A stretch of DNA of 64,000 bases from Amycolatopsis nivea (lineage in GTDB: Bacteria > Actinomycetota > Actinomycetes > Mycobacteriales > Pseudonocardiaceae), in the NCBI RefSeq assembly GCF_004522235.1, contig NZ_SDLT01000008.1:35916-99915 (forward strand), written 5' to 3'. Shown in pieces: positions 44,358-52,194 of the stretch. The notes below the pieces were generated by a model. That model ran no database searches, had not been told where the DNA came from, and saw only the letters and a program-made list of their open reading frames with translations. The position numbers and the translations under genes are program-made. Within the stretch, counting starts at the first letter, position 1; every line of letters starts with the position of its first letter.

Positions 44358-44966
44358 GTGCTCTACATCGTCCTCCTTCTGGTGCTGGCGGCTCTCGGGC
44401 TGCTCGTCACGGCGCTCATCACGGGCACCTCGCTGTGGGCCTGGGTTTCCATCGGCCTTTCCGTGCTCGCCGGGCTCCTTCTGCTCGTCGACTGGCTGCG
44501 CCGGCGCAAGCGCGCGGACCGCGGTACGGACGCCGAGGAGCCCGAGGACTCCGAAGCCGCCGATTCGGATGCGGCGGAGGAGAAGGACGAAGCGGTCCCG
44601 GCCGAGGAGGACGCCGAGCAGACCGCGCTGATCCCGGCGACGGGCGAGCTGGGCGATCCGGCGGACGTGCCGGAACCGGAGCTCGAGAAGCCCGCCGCGG
44701 AAGCCGAGCCCCAGTCCGAGGCGAAGGCGGTGCGCGACACGCCGCCCGGCGTCGAGGAGACCGCGCCGGAGGACCTCGAGGTGGTCAAGGAGCTCGAGGA
44801 CGAGGTCGTGGTCGTCGACGAGTACCCGCGCTACCACCTGGTGGACTGCGGCTGGCTGTCCGGTCGCGACACCATCCCGATCGGCGTCGGCGAGGCACGC
44901 CAGCTCGGCTTCACGCCGTGCGCGCGGTGCGGTCCGGACGCTGTGCTGGCCGCGGCGCATCGCTGA
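44358..44966 (+). CDS. Membrane protein with acidic linker and Cys/His zinc-like tail
   Basis: A 202-residue protein: two membrane helices (LYIVLLLVLAALGLLVTALI and LWAWVSIGLSVLAGLLLLVDWL), a basic stop-transfer, about 90 residues of Glu/Asp/Ala-rich linker, and a C-terminal module YHLVDCGWLSGRD...EARQLGFTPCARCGPD. The H-x3-C and C-x2-C spacing resembles the Ada-type zinc module. No known function; the gene often follows wag31 in relatives (as I recall). GTG start without a ribosome binding site. The 3' end overlaps the convergent ArsR-type gene by 56 bases. Confidence 0.75.
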   Translation: MLYIVLLLVLAALGLLVTALITGTSLWAWVSIGLSVLAGLLLLVDWLRRRKRADRGTDAEEPEDSEAADSDAAEEKDEAVPAEEDAEQTALIPATGELGDPADVPEPELEKPAAEAEPQSEAKAVRDTPPGVEETAPEDLEVVKELEDEVVVVDEYPRYHLVDCGWLSGRDTIPIGVGEARQLGFTPCARCGPDAVLAAAHR

Positions 44967-45699
44967 CGCCGAGCACCTCTTCAAGTACCTTCGCGCCGCT
45001 TTCGGTGAGCTGAACGGCTCGGTGCGCCTTCGCGCGTGACCGCAGCCAGCCCGCGTCCATGAACCGTCGCGTCACCGCCGCGCCCAAGGCTCCGGCCAGG
45101 TGATGGCGCTGCTCTGTCCAATCCAGACAGAACCGCAGCAGCGGGCGACGGCTCTCCGCGGCCGCTTCGACATCCACGCCTAACGCGGCGAACACGTCGT
45201 CGGCAGCGGGCCCCAGCACGTACGGATGTTCTTGCAGCTGCGAGGAAATCCGGTCCCCGGGCCGCCGCTGCGTGGTCGGGTCACCGTCCACAGTGGCCAG
45301 CGCGCCGCGGTCGAGCAAGGCGGCCGTGACGGTGACGCCGAGTCGTCCGGCGACGTGGTCGTAGCACAATCTCGCGGTGCGCAAGGCTTCCGCGCGCGTG
45401 CCTTCCCGCAGCGAGCGGACCGGGCGCGCGGGGGAGTGCCGGGCGAGTGCTTCCAGCAGTTCCGGGGCCGCTCCGGCGATGCGGTAGAACCGGTGCCGGC
45501 CGGACTTTTCCGCCGTCACCAGCCCGGCGGCCAGCAGTTTCGACAGGTGCGCGCTCACGCCTTGGGCGGTCAGACCCGCTTCGCCGGCCAGCACGGACGC
45601 GGCGAGCGACCGGCCGTCCGCGAGGGCCATCAGCACGCGGACCCGCGCCGGATCGGCGAACAGGGCGGCGGTGCGCGCGATGTCGGCGTCTCCTTCCAT
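44911..45699 (-). CDS. ArsR-type winged-helix regulator (paralogue of the one at 59502)
   Basis: A 262-residue regulator. The winged-helix domain is in residues about 5-85 (ALFADPARVRVLMALADGRS, AQGVSAHLSKLLAAGLVTAEKSGRHRFYRI). The C-terminal domain shares CYDHVAGRLGV and RPLLRFCLDWTEQRHHLAGALG with the protein at 59502-60197. No Cys-metal site of classical ArsR is evident. It is divergent from the MFS exporter, with a near-palindromic operator between them, so it probably represses the exporter. The start ATG at 45699 follows AAGGAG. Confidence 0.88.
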   Translation of the reverse strand: MEGDADIARTAALFADPARVRVLMALADGRSLAASVLAGEAGLTAQGVSAHLSKLLAAGLVTAEKSGRHRFYRIAGAAPELLEALARHSPARPVRSLREGTRAEALRTARLCYDHVAGRLGVTVTAALLDRGALATVDGDPTTQRRPGDRISSQLQEHPYVLGPAADDVFAALGVDVEAAAESRRPLLRFCLDWTEQRHHLAGALGAAVTRRFMDAGWLRSRAKAHRAVQLTESGAKVLEEVLGVSDAPRPAQRPDRTARTA

Positions 45700-45721
45700 G
45701 CCTCCAGCATGCCCCCGGCAC

Positions 45722-45742
45722 ACTTCCACCGCGACGGAAGCG
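45722..45742. promoter_or_regulatory. Predicted ArsR-type operator, site 1
   Basis: ACTTCCACCGCGACGGAAGC: the arms CTTCC and GGAAG flank a CG-rich core. It differs from the site at 59460-59480 at only a few central positions. It lies between the divergent regulator and exporter genes. Confidence 0.6.
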
Positions 45743-45763
45743 TTCCCGGTGTCTGCTGGACCC

Positions 45764-47107
45764 ATGCGCACCGCGATCTTGTTCACCATGTGCGCCGGGA
45801 TGTTCCTGGTGCAGCTCGACGTCACTGTCGTCAACGTCGCCCTCCCGACTCTTGGCAGCGAACTGCACGCGGACGTCCCGCAGCTGCAGTGGGTGGTGGT
45901 CGGCTATTCGGTCGTGCTCGCCGCGTTGCTGCTGACCGGGGGAGCGCTCGGCGACGTCCTCGGGCACCGCGGCGTGGTGCTGACCGGGCTGGGCGTTTTC
46001 GGGGCCGCGTCGGCGGCGTGCGGGCTCGCGCAGTCGGCGGGTTGGCTGGTCGCGGCCCGGGCGGTGCAAGGGGTCGGAGCGGCGTTGTTGCTGCCGGGCA
46101 CGATGGCCGTGATCTCCGGGGCGTTCCCCGGCCGTACCGAACGCGCCCGGGCGCTGGGGATCTGGGCCGGGATTTCGGCGCTCGCCCTGCCAGCCGGACC
46201 GTTGCTGGGCGGGATTCTCGTGCAGACGGCCGGATGGCGGCCGGTGTTCTGGCTGAACGTCCCGATAGTCGCCGCGGCGGCCGTCGCGACCCGGCGGCTG
46301 GTGCCGCGAGACGTGCGGAAACCGGGCCGCGTGGACGTTCCCGGCGCGGCGACCGCGGCGTTGGCGCTCGGCTCCGCGGTGTACGCGGTGATCGCGGGGA
46401 CGCCATGGGTCGGTTTGCTCGCGGTGGCGGCGGCCGTGGCGTTCGTGGTGGTGGAACGGCGTTCTGTGGCCCCGATGCTGCCGTTGCCGCTGCTGCGGTC
46501 CCGGCAGGCGGCAGGCGCGAACCTGGTGTCCGCCGCGATGAACTTCGTCGGCCTGGGTTCAGTGCTGGTGTTCACGCTGTACTTGCAGGACGTGCTCCAC
46601 GCGGACCCGATCGCCGCGGCCGCGGCGCTGCTGCCGATGTTCGTCCCGATGGTGCTGCTCGGCCCGGTCTCCGGACGGCTCACCGCGAGGTTCGGCCCGC
46701 GCCCGCAGATCGTGACCGGGCTCTTGCTGGGCGCGGCGGCGATGCTGAACCTGCTGCGCATCGGCCCCGGGACCGGGTACTGGACGCTGCTGCCGACGCT
46801 GTTCGTGCTCAGCATCGGAATGGGACTGCTGACCGCCGCCGTGGTGACCGCCGCGGTCGCCGACGCGCCGGACGAGCGGGCAGGCATCGCGGGCGGAATC
46901 AACAACGCGGCGCGACAGGCGGGCGGTGCGCTGGGCGTGGCGGTTTTCGGTGCGGTGGCGGGGGAACCGGGGGCGCGCGGGTCGTTCGTGCACGGTCTGC
47001 ACTTGCTGGGGTTTGTTTCGGGTGGGTTGTGGGTTGTGGCCGCGGTGCTGGCGGTCGTGACGGTGCAGAGGCGGGTGCGCGGGAAGCGGCTTGAGCCGAC
47101 GGGGTGA
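45764..47107 (+). CDS. MFS drug exporter, DHA2-like (14-helix type, short)
   Basis: A 447-residue major-facilitator transporter. Motif C-like and DHA2 features are seen: FLVQLDVTVVNVALPTLG in helix 1, WVVVGYSVVLAALLLTGGALGDVLGHRG with the loop 2-3 motif A, VQGVGAALLLPGTMAVIS in helix 4 and GIWAGISALALPAGPLLGG in helix 5. The length is nearer that of shorter DHA2-like proteins. It is expected to be a proton-driven exporter of hydrophobic drugs. The neighbouring divergent ArsR-type protein is its likely regulator. Confidence 0.9.
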   Translation: MRTAILFTMCAGMFLVQLDVTVVNVALPTLGSELHADVPQLQWVVVGYSVVLAALLLTGGALGDVLGHRGVVLTGLGVFGAASAACGLAQSAGWLVAARAVQGVGAALLLPGTMAVISGAFPGRTERARALGIWAGISALALPAGPLLGGILVQTAGWRPVFWLNVPIVAAAAVATRRLVPRDVRKPGRVDVPGAATAALALGSAVYAVIAGTPWVGLLAVAAAVAFVVVERRSVAPMLPLPLLRSRQAAGANLVSAAMNFVGLGSVLVFTLYLQDVLHADPIAAAAALLPMFVPMVLLGPVSGRLTARFGPRPQIVTGLLLGAAAMLNLLRIGPGTGYWTLLPTLFVLSIGMGLLTAAVVTAAVADAPDERAGIAGGINNAARQAGGALGVAVFGAVAGEPGARGSFVHGLHLLGFVSGGLWVVAAVLAVVTVQRRVRGKRLEPTG

Positions 47108-47120
47108 GCTGAGGCGGGGT

Positions 47121-47262
47121 CCGGCGAGAGAGCACCTTCCGCCGGGGCCTGCGAGAAAACCCGTGGGCACGGCGGCCGTGGGGCTCACGGCAACGGCGGG
47201 GAGAAAACCCCGGCGAGAGAGCACCCTCCGCCGGGCTCACGGGAGAACCCGTGGGCCCGGCG
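47121..47262. terminator. Duplicated hairpin block between convergent genes
   Basis: CCGGCGAGAGAGCACC(T/C)TCCGCCGG occurs at 47121 and 47210 (89-bp period), each followed by a (GAGAA)ACCCGTGGG hairpin segment. Each copy contains a CCGGCG/CGCCGG stem. The block separates the MFS gene (plus) from the TPR gene (minus) and is a likely two-way terminator. Confidence 0.65.
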
Positions 47263-47269
47263 AAAGGCC

Positions 47270-50014
47270 TTACTCCGCGTCGAGATTCGCCAGGATGTAT
47301 TCGAGCCGTTCGATCTGTTCCGTCGCTTCCGGCGGCAGGCCTTCGATCGCGGCCTGCGTCGCGGCGCGGGCTTCGGCGGGGCGGCCCAGGTCGACCAGCA
47401 GCCGGGCGCGCAGGCCCGCGGCGATCGCGGCTTCGGTGGTCGCGTCGAGGGCCAGGAACAGTTCGACGGCCGCGGTCGCCCGGGGCAGCGCTTGCGCGGG
47501 CCGCTCTGCGGCACCCAGCAGTTTGCCGCCGTTCAAGGCGACCATGGCTCGTTCCCAGCGGATCGGCGGCTCGTCGCCGTCGAGGTCCGCGGCGCTCTTT
47601 TCCGCTTCTGCCAGCACCGAAAGCGCCTGATCCGTTTCCGTCGCCCACTGCCACGACAGCGCTGCCTGACGGAGGTTGCGCACGGCGTCGGCCGGGAGCT
47701 CCGCTGCCGTGTAGTACTCCGCTGCGCGCCCGTAGGACGAGGCGGCCTCGCCGTCGCGGTCGAGTTCGTCGAGGAGGTCGCCGATGGTCTCGGCCGCTTG
47801 CCCGGCGGCGGGCTGGTTGCTCGCGGCGGCGAAGTGCCCGAGCACCTGCTCCAGCAGGGTCAGCGCCGGATCCGGCTGGTTGAGTGCGCGGTGCGCTCCG
47901 GCGAGCAGGTAGCGCGCCCGGGCCAGTTCGTCCTCGTCGTCGCCCTGCTCCAGGACCTCGATCGCGGCCTCGGCGGCGTCGGCGGCGGTCAGCGGGTCCC
48001 CGGCGCGTTCGGCCGCGGACGCCAGTCCGAGCTGGGCGAGCGCGGCGCCGGACAGGTTCCCGGCTTCGACCAGGTCAGCGACCTCGCCGCGGTAGTGGGC
48101 CACCGCCTCCTCCCGCAGGTCGAGGTCGGACGCGAGCAAGCCGAGCGTGTGCCGCACCTGGGCGCGCAGGCCAGGGGAGGCGGCGGACTCGGCGGGCCGC
48201 ACCGTGGCGTAAGCCGTCTCGAGTTCGCCGCTCGCGGCGGCCATCCGCCCGGCGATGAGCCGCGCCCACGCCTCCTGCTCGGCCAACCCGGCTTCGGCGA
48301 ACAGGTCCACCGCGCGTCCGGCCGGTTCCCGCGCCTCGTCCAGCCGGCCGCTGCGTGCGGTGAGTTCGCCGCGCAGCAGCAAAAGCCGGGCGGTCAGCTC
48401 AGCGGGAACCTCGGTGGCGGCGGCTTCGGCGCGGCCGAGAATCTCGAACGCGGCGTCGAGGTCGTCGTTCCCGGAAAGCGCCAGGGACCACCGCAGCAGC
48501 GCGCGGACGTGCTGTTCCACGTCGCCGAGCCCGGCGAGCGCCTCGGCCGCGCCGGCGAGGGCGGCGAGAGCGGATTCGGGCTCGCCCAGCTGGTAACGGG
48601 CGAGCCCGGCCTTGCTCGCCGCGGTGTGCCGGGCGACCTCGTCGCCTTCGGCCGCGAACAGTTCGGCCGCGCGCAGCCAATCCCGCACGGCGGCCTCGGG
48701 GTCGGTGTCCACGATCGCGGTCGCGGATCCGGACAGCCGCCGGGCGAGCAGCGACCCGGCCGGTTCCGGGCACAGTTCGTCGAACTTCGCCCACGCGGCG
48801 TCGGCGGCCTCGTAGGCGCTGAGCCGGGAGTGCTGGTCGGCGAGATCGGCCAGCTCTTCGGGAGTGTCCGGAAGGGACGGTGCGACGGGCGTCCGCGGCG
48901 GGGAAACCGGACGCGGACTGGTCAAGGACAGCGGAAGGTGGTCCACGATCGGGTCGGCGGCGAGGACGTCGCGGATCAAGTCGCTCTGCTCGCTCGTCCC
49001 GTTCCGGGCATCGAAGCGGGCCGCGATGCCCAGGGCGCGCTCGGAAAGCTCGTCGTGCAGTGCCTGGACGGAAATCTCGCCGTCGGTCCGGCGCACCGTC
49101 GTGCCGCCGTGCCCGGAATCGGCGACCAGGCGCAGGTTGAGCGCGGCAGCGGCGCAGAACTCCATCTCGACGTCCGGAGAGGGCGCGTCGGCGAGCCAGC
49201 CGAGATGCCGTTCGAGGATTTCCAGCCCGCGCACGTGGTTGCCGGTGAGCGCGCAGAACCGGAGGTGGCGGGGGAGGAGATCCAGGTCCAGCCGGTTGTG
49301 CCGGATCGTGCGGTACACCTGCCGGTGGGCTCGCGCGGCCTCCTCGAGCCGTCCGGTGCGGACGAACGGGAGCAGCAGCGAGGAGAGGATCCCGTTCGGC
49401 TGCTCGCTGCAGGTGAACGTGCCGCCGAGGACGGGTTCGGCGACCTCGATCGCCTCCTCGAACCGGCCGTAGCGGCTCAGGTGGGCGACCTTGGCGGACG
49501 GTTCGCAGCCGACGCAGTCCGACATCTCGCCGCGCGGGGCCGCGGCCCAGAGCCGGTACTGCTCGACGGCCGTTTCGTGGTCGCCGACGTGCCGCGCCAC
49601 GATCTGCCGGTGCTGGTGCACCGGGTTCATCGCGTACCCGGCCGCCCGGTACCGGCGCTCCATGTCGTCGAGCACGGCGTAGGTGCGGTCCAGCGGCACC
49701 TCGGGAAAGTCGGTCAGCGACGTGACGATGGACTTGAACGACCAGAAGAGGATGTAGTCCCACCGCTCGTTGCCCTCGCCCTGGTCGTGCTTGGCGAGGC
49801 ACCAGGCGAACGGCACGAACGACTTCGCCGGCTCGCCGCCGTGCGTGTACGCGCGGACGAGCGAGAGCCGGGCGGCGTACTGCAGGTCCGGCAGTCGCTC
49901 GGCGTCGGCGGTCCGGACCAGGCTCTCCGTCGCGGCGATCTGGCCCTTGCCGAACGGAAGGGCCCGGGCCGACCCCAGCCGGTTCCACAGGTCCTCTTCG
50001 GTCGGTGCGGTCAT
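47270..50014 (-). CDS. Large tetratricopeptide-repeat protein
   Basis: A 914-residue soluble helical protein. The first 400 residues are helical repeats with conserved aromatic motifs (WDYILFWSFKSIVTSL, MNPVHQHRQIVARHVGD), then a Pro-rich linker near 420, then a regular TPR array to the end (for example AAELFAAEGDEVARHTAASKAGLARYQLG, LEQVLGHFAAASNQPAAGQ). No catalytic domain is visible. The ATG overlaps the HSP90-type stop (TGATG), so the two proteins are made together; it is likely a co-chaperone or client adaptor of that protein. Confidence 0.85.
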   Translation of the reverse strand: MTAPTEEDLWNRLGSARALPFGKGQIAATESLVRTADAERLPDLQYAARLSLVRAYTHGGEPAKSFVPFAWCLAKHDQGEGNERWDYILFWSFKSIVTSLTDFPEVPLDRTYAVLDDMERRYRAAGYAMNPVHQHRQIVARHVGDHETAVEQYRLWAAAPRGEMSDCVGCEPSAKVAHLSRYGRFEEAIEVAEPVLGGTFTCSEQPNGILSSLLLPFVRTGRLEEAARAHRQVYRTIRHNRLDLDLLPRHLRFCALTGNHVRGLEILERHLGWLADAPSPDVEMEFCAAAALNLRLVADSGHGGTTVRRTDGEISVQALHDELSERALGIAARFDARNGTSEQSDLIRDVLAADPIVDHLPLSLTSPRPVSPPRTPVAPSLPDTPEELADLADQHSRLSAYEAADAAWAKFDELCPEPAGSLLARRLSGSATAIVDTDPEAAVRDWLRAAELFAAEGDEVARHTAASKAGLARYQLGEPESALAALAGAAEALAGLGDVEQHVRALLRWSLALSGNDDLDAAFEILGRAEAAATEVPAELTARLLLLRGELTARSGRLDEAREPAGRAVDLFAEAGLAEQEAWARLIAGRMAAASGELETAYATVRPAESAASPGLRAQVRHTLGLLASDLDLREEAVAHYRGEVADLVEAGNLSGAALAQLGLASAAERAGDPLTAADAAEAAIEVLEQGDDEDELARARYLLAGAHRALNQPDPALTLLEQVLGHFAAASNQPAAGQAAETIGDLLDELDRDGEAASSYGRAAEYYTAAELPADAVRNLRQAALSWQWATETDQALSVLAEAEKSAADLDGDEPPIRWERAMVALNGGKLLGAAERPAQALPRATAAVELFLALDATTEAAIAAGLRARLLVDLGRPAEARAATQAAIEGLPPEATEQIERLEYILANLDAE

Positions 50015-51783
50015 CAGTTCTCCCGGTTCGGGACGGCGTGGTCGAGAAGGCTGAGGAAGGCCCGGTTGAGCAGCGCGGAGTCGGCGGGCCGGATGGGGTG
50101 CTTGCCGAGCAGCAGCGCCTGGCCGTAGAGGGATTCGACGGCCAGCGCGGTCAGTTCCGCGTTCTCGAGCCGGGAAACGCGCCGCACCAACGGGTTCCGG
50201 TAGTTGAGCACGAGCTGCGGGCGGTCCCGTTCCGGCTTTTCGAAGGCCGAGAGCACCCCGGCCCACAGCTCGTCGACGGCCTCCTTGGTCGCGCGCAGTT
50301 CGCCGGCGAACGAGGCGGCGCGGTCGACGAGATAGAGCACCGGGAGCGACGCGGGCTCGAATTCGCGCAGCACGACCTCGCAGCCGAGCCGGTCGACGCA
50401 GCGTTGCGCGGCCGCGACGAACGGCCGGACCGCCAGCGCGGTGTCCGGGGCGAGATCGGCGAAGGCGGTGGTGAGGTCGCTCGGGTCGAGCCGGTCGACG
50501 CGCACCCCCGGTTCGAGCGCGCCGACGCGTTCGACGAGTTCGCTGTCGTAGGTGTAGCCGCCGTTGATCACCGGCAGGTTCTGCGCGGCGGCGACCCCGG
50601 CCAGCTGGTCGAATTCGTCGGCGGTCGCGCAGTAGCGGAGCACGCCGTGGCGCGAGCGGAACTCGGCGAGCGTCATCCGGCCGACGTTCGTCTCCAGCGG
50701 CCACCACTCGTCGACCAGCCGCAGCATGTCGTCGTCGTGCAGCGCGAGCGCTTTGACGCCGAGGTGGTGGATCTTCAGGAACTGGTTCAGCCGCCGCGGG
50801 CTGGTCGCCGAGAGCCCGACGAGCCAGCCGCGCAGCTGCTCGCCGAGCGCTTCGCGGGTCGCGGCGAGCTGGTCGTCGTCGTAGAGCGCCTCGCGGCTCG
50901 CGGTGGGCCGCAGCTCGCCGGTGTCCACGACGCAGCGGGCGAAGAACGCCCAGTCCGGCAGCAGCCCGGGCGCGTTCTCCGCGAGCAGCATCCGCTTGAG
51001 GTACACGCGATGCCCGGCGCGCTCGGCCGGGTTCGCCGGGAACGGCAGCACGTAGGCGACGCCGGTGAGCCCGGCCTCCGGCACGTCGAGGTCGACAATG
51101 TCGAACGGGGTGAAGCCGAGGACCTCCTGCGCGTAGCCGACGAGGTCCGCGGAGCGGTGCCCGGGGGAGCGCTCGTCGGCCTGCCACGGGATGCCGGCGC
51201 CGCTGATCGCCTTGCCGTTGACGGTGATTTCGAACGGCAGCATCGAGCCGTACAGCGTCGCGAGATCGGCGACCGTCTCCGGCACGAACCACTGCTCGGC
51301 GCCGCGGCGCGCGGTGAGGGTGACGGTGGTGCCGATCGTGTCCCGTTCGCCGGGCCCGACGGCGTAGGTGCCGTCCGCGCGGCCGGTCCACGAGACCGCG
51401 GGAGCGCCGCTCGCGGAACGCGTGACGACGCGGGTCTCGTCGGCGACCAGGAAGGCCGACAGCAGCCCGATCCCGAACTGGCCGAGGAAATCCCGCCGTC
51501 CGTAGCCGAGTTCGTCCCGTTTGGAGCTGCGGCCGATCGTCGCGAGCAGTTCGTGCACCTGCGCCTCGGACAGGCCGATGCCGGTGTCGGTGATCCGCAG
51601 CGTCCCGTCGCCGGCTTCGATCGCGATCTCCGCGGGCGCCGAAGCGTCGGCCGCCCGGCGCGCGGTGACCGCGTCGACGGCGTTCTGGAGCAGTTCGCGC
51701 ACGTAGACGCGGGGACTGGAATAGAGGTGCTGGCTCAGCAGGTCGACGACCCCGCGAAGATCCACCTGAAAACTACGGTTCAC
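50014..51783 (-). CDS. HSP90-family (HtpG-like) ATPase
   Basis: A 589-residue GHKL-type ATPase. The N-terminal ATP domain has LYSSPRVYVRELLQNAVDA (Glu/Asn of the Bergerat fold), the lid-side ITDTGIGLSEAQVHELLATIG and DFLGQFGIGLLSAFLVA. The middle domain has PVLPFPAN-like and RVYLKRMLLAENAPGLLPDWAFF sequences. It is shorter at the C-terminus than HtpG (about 630 residues), and the dimerisation part differs. This is an actinobacterial HSP90 side branch paired with a TPR protein. The GTG at 51783 is chosen because homology starts there. Confidence 0.9.
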   Translation of the reverse strand: MNRSFQVDLRGVVDLLSQHLYSSPRVYVRELLQNAVDAVTARRAADASAPAEIAIEAGDGTLRITDTGIGLSEAQVHELLATIGRSSKRDELGYGRRDFLGQFGIGLLSAFLVADETRVVTRSASGAPAVSWTGRADGTYAVGPGERDTIGTTVTLTARRGAEQWFVPETVADLATLYGSMLPFEITVNGKAISGAGIPWQADERSPGHRSADLVGYAQEVLGFTPFDIVDLDVPEAGLTGVAYVLPFPANPAERAGHRVYLKRMLLAENAPGLLPDWAFFARCVVDTGELRPTASREALYDDDQLAATREALGEQLRGWLVGLSATSPRRLNQFLKIHHLGVKALALHDDDMLRLVDEWWPLETNVGRMTLAEFRSRHGVLRYCATADEFDQLAGVAAAQNLPVINGGYTYDSELVERVGALEPGVRVDRLDPSDLTTAFADLAPDTALAVRPFVAAAQRCVDRLGCEVVLREFEPASLPVLYLVDRAASFAGELRATKEAVDELWAGVLSAFEKPERDRPQLVLNYRNPLVRRVSRLENAELTALAVESLYGQALLLGKHPIRPADSALLNRAFLSLLDHAVPNREN

Positions 51784-51958
51784 CCGTGCTCGACTCCTGT
51801 GCTGTGGCCGGAAGGAAGATCTGCCCGGCACATCCGCCGCGCACGCCCGGTCGTTACCGTATCGGCGGAACCCGGTGCCGGACATCGGTTTTCGCCTTTC
51901 CCCCGGCGGCGGCGCGAGCCCGGCCGGGGCAGGGCGAAAGCGGGTTGCGGCGACGGGT

Positions 51959-52190
51959 TAACCTGGAGTCAGCAAGGCGTCGATCCGGCCATCACCGGGG
52001 AGCCTCCGGAAGAACCGGGCGGTCGCCGCCCGCAGTAGAACCGGACGGGTGCGGCCCGTGACAGCCGCGCAACGAGTGGCCCGGGAGCAGTGCGCCGGGC
52101 AAGCGGGGTGGTACCGCGTGACGCGCCAGCGTCTCGTCCCCGTGTGGGTGGCCGCCGGTCGCCCGTACGAGCGACGAACGCAAGGAGCAC
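51959..52190 (+). promoter_or_regulatory. T-box riboswitch of ileS
   Basis: The T-box core AGCGGGGTGGTACCGCG (52102-52117) is unmistakable. The upstream stem I is ultrashort, with an ATC specifier (51991-51993) for tRNA-Ile in CCGGCCATCACCGG. The region before the start codon (CAAGGAGCACCC) contains the ribosome binding site next to CACCC, which can pair with GGGTG of the T-box, so control is probably translational, as known for actinobacterial ileS. TAACCT (51959-51964) is the likely -10. Confidence 0.9.
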
Positions 52191-52194
52191 CCGG

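Noticed and set aside
47492..50128. 878-codon plus-strand open frame antisense to the TPR gene
   Set aside because: High-GC antisense frame. The minus-strand TPR protein has regular repeats, a coupled start and proper codon bias; the antisense translation is Gly/Arg/Val-rich with no domain.
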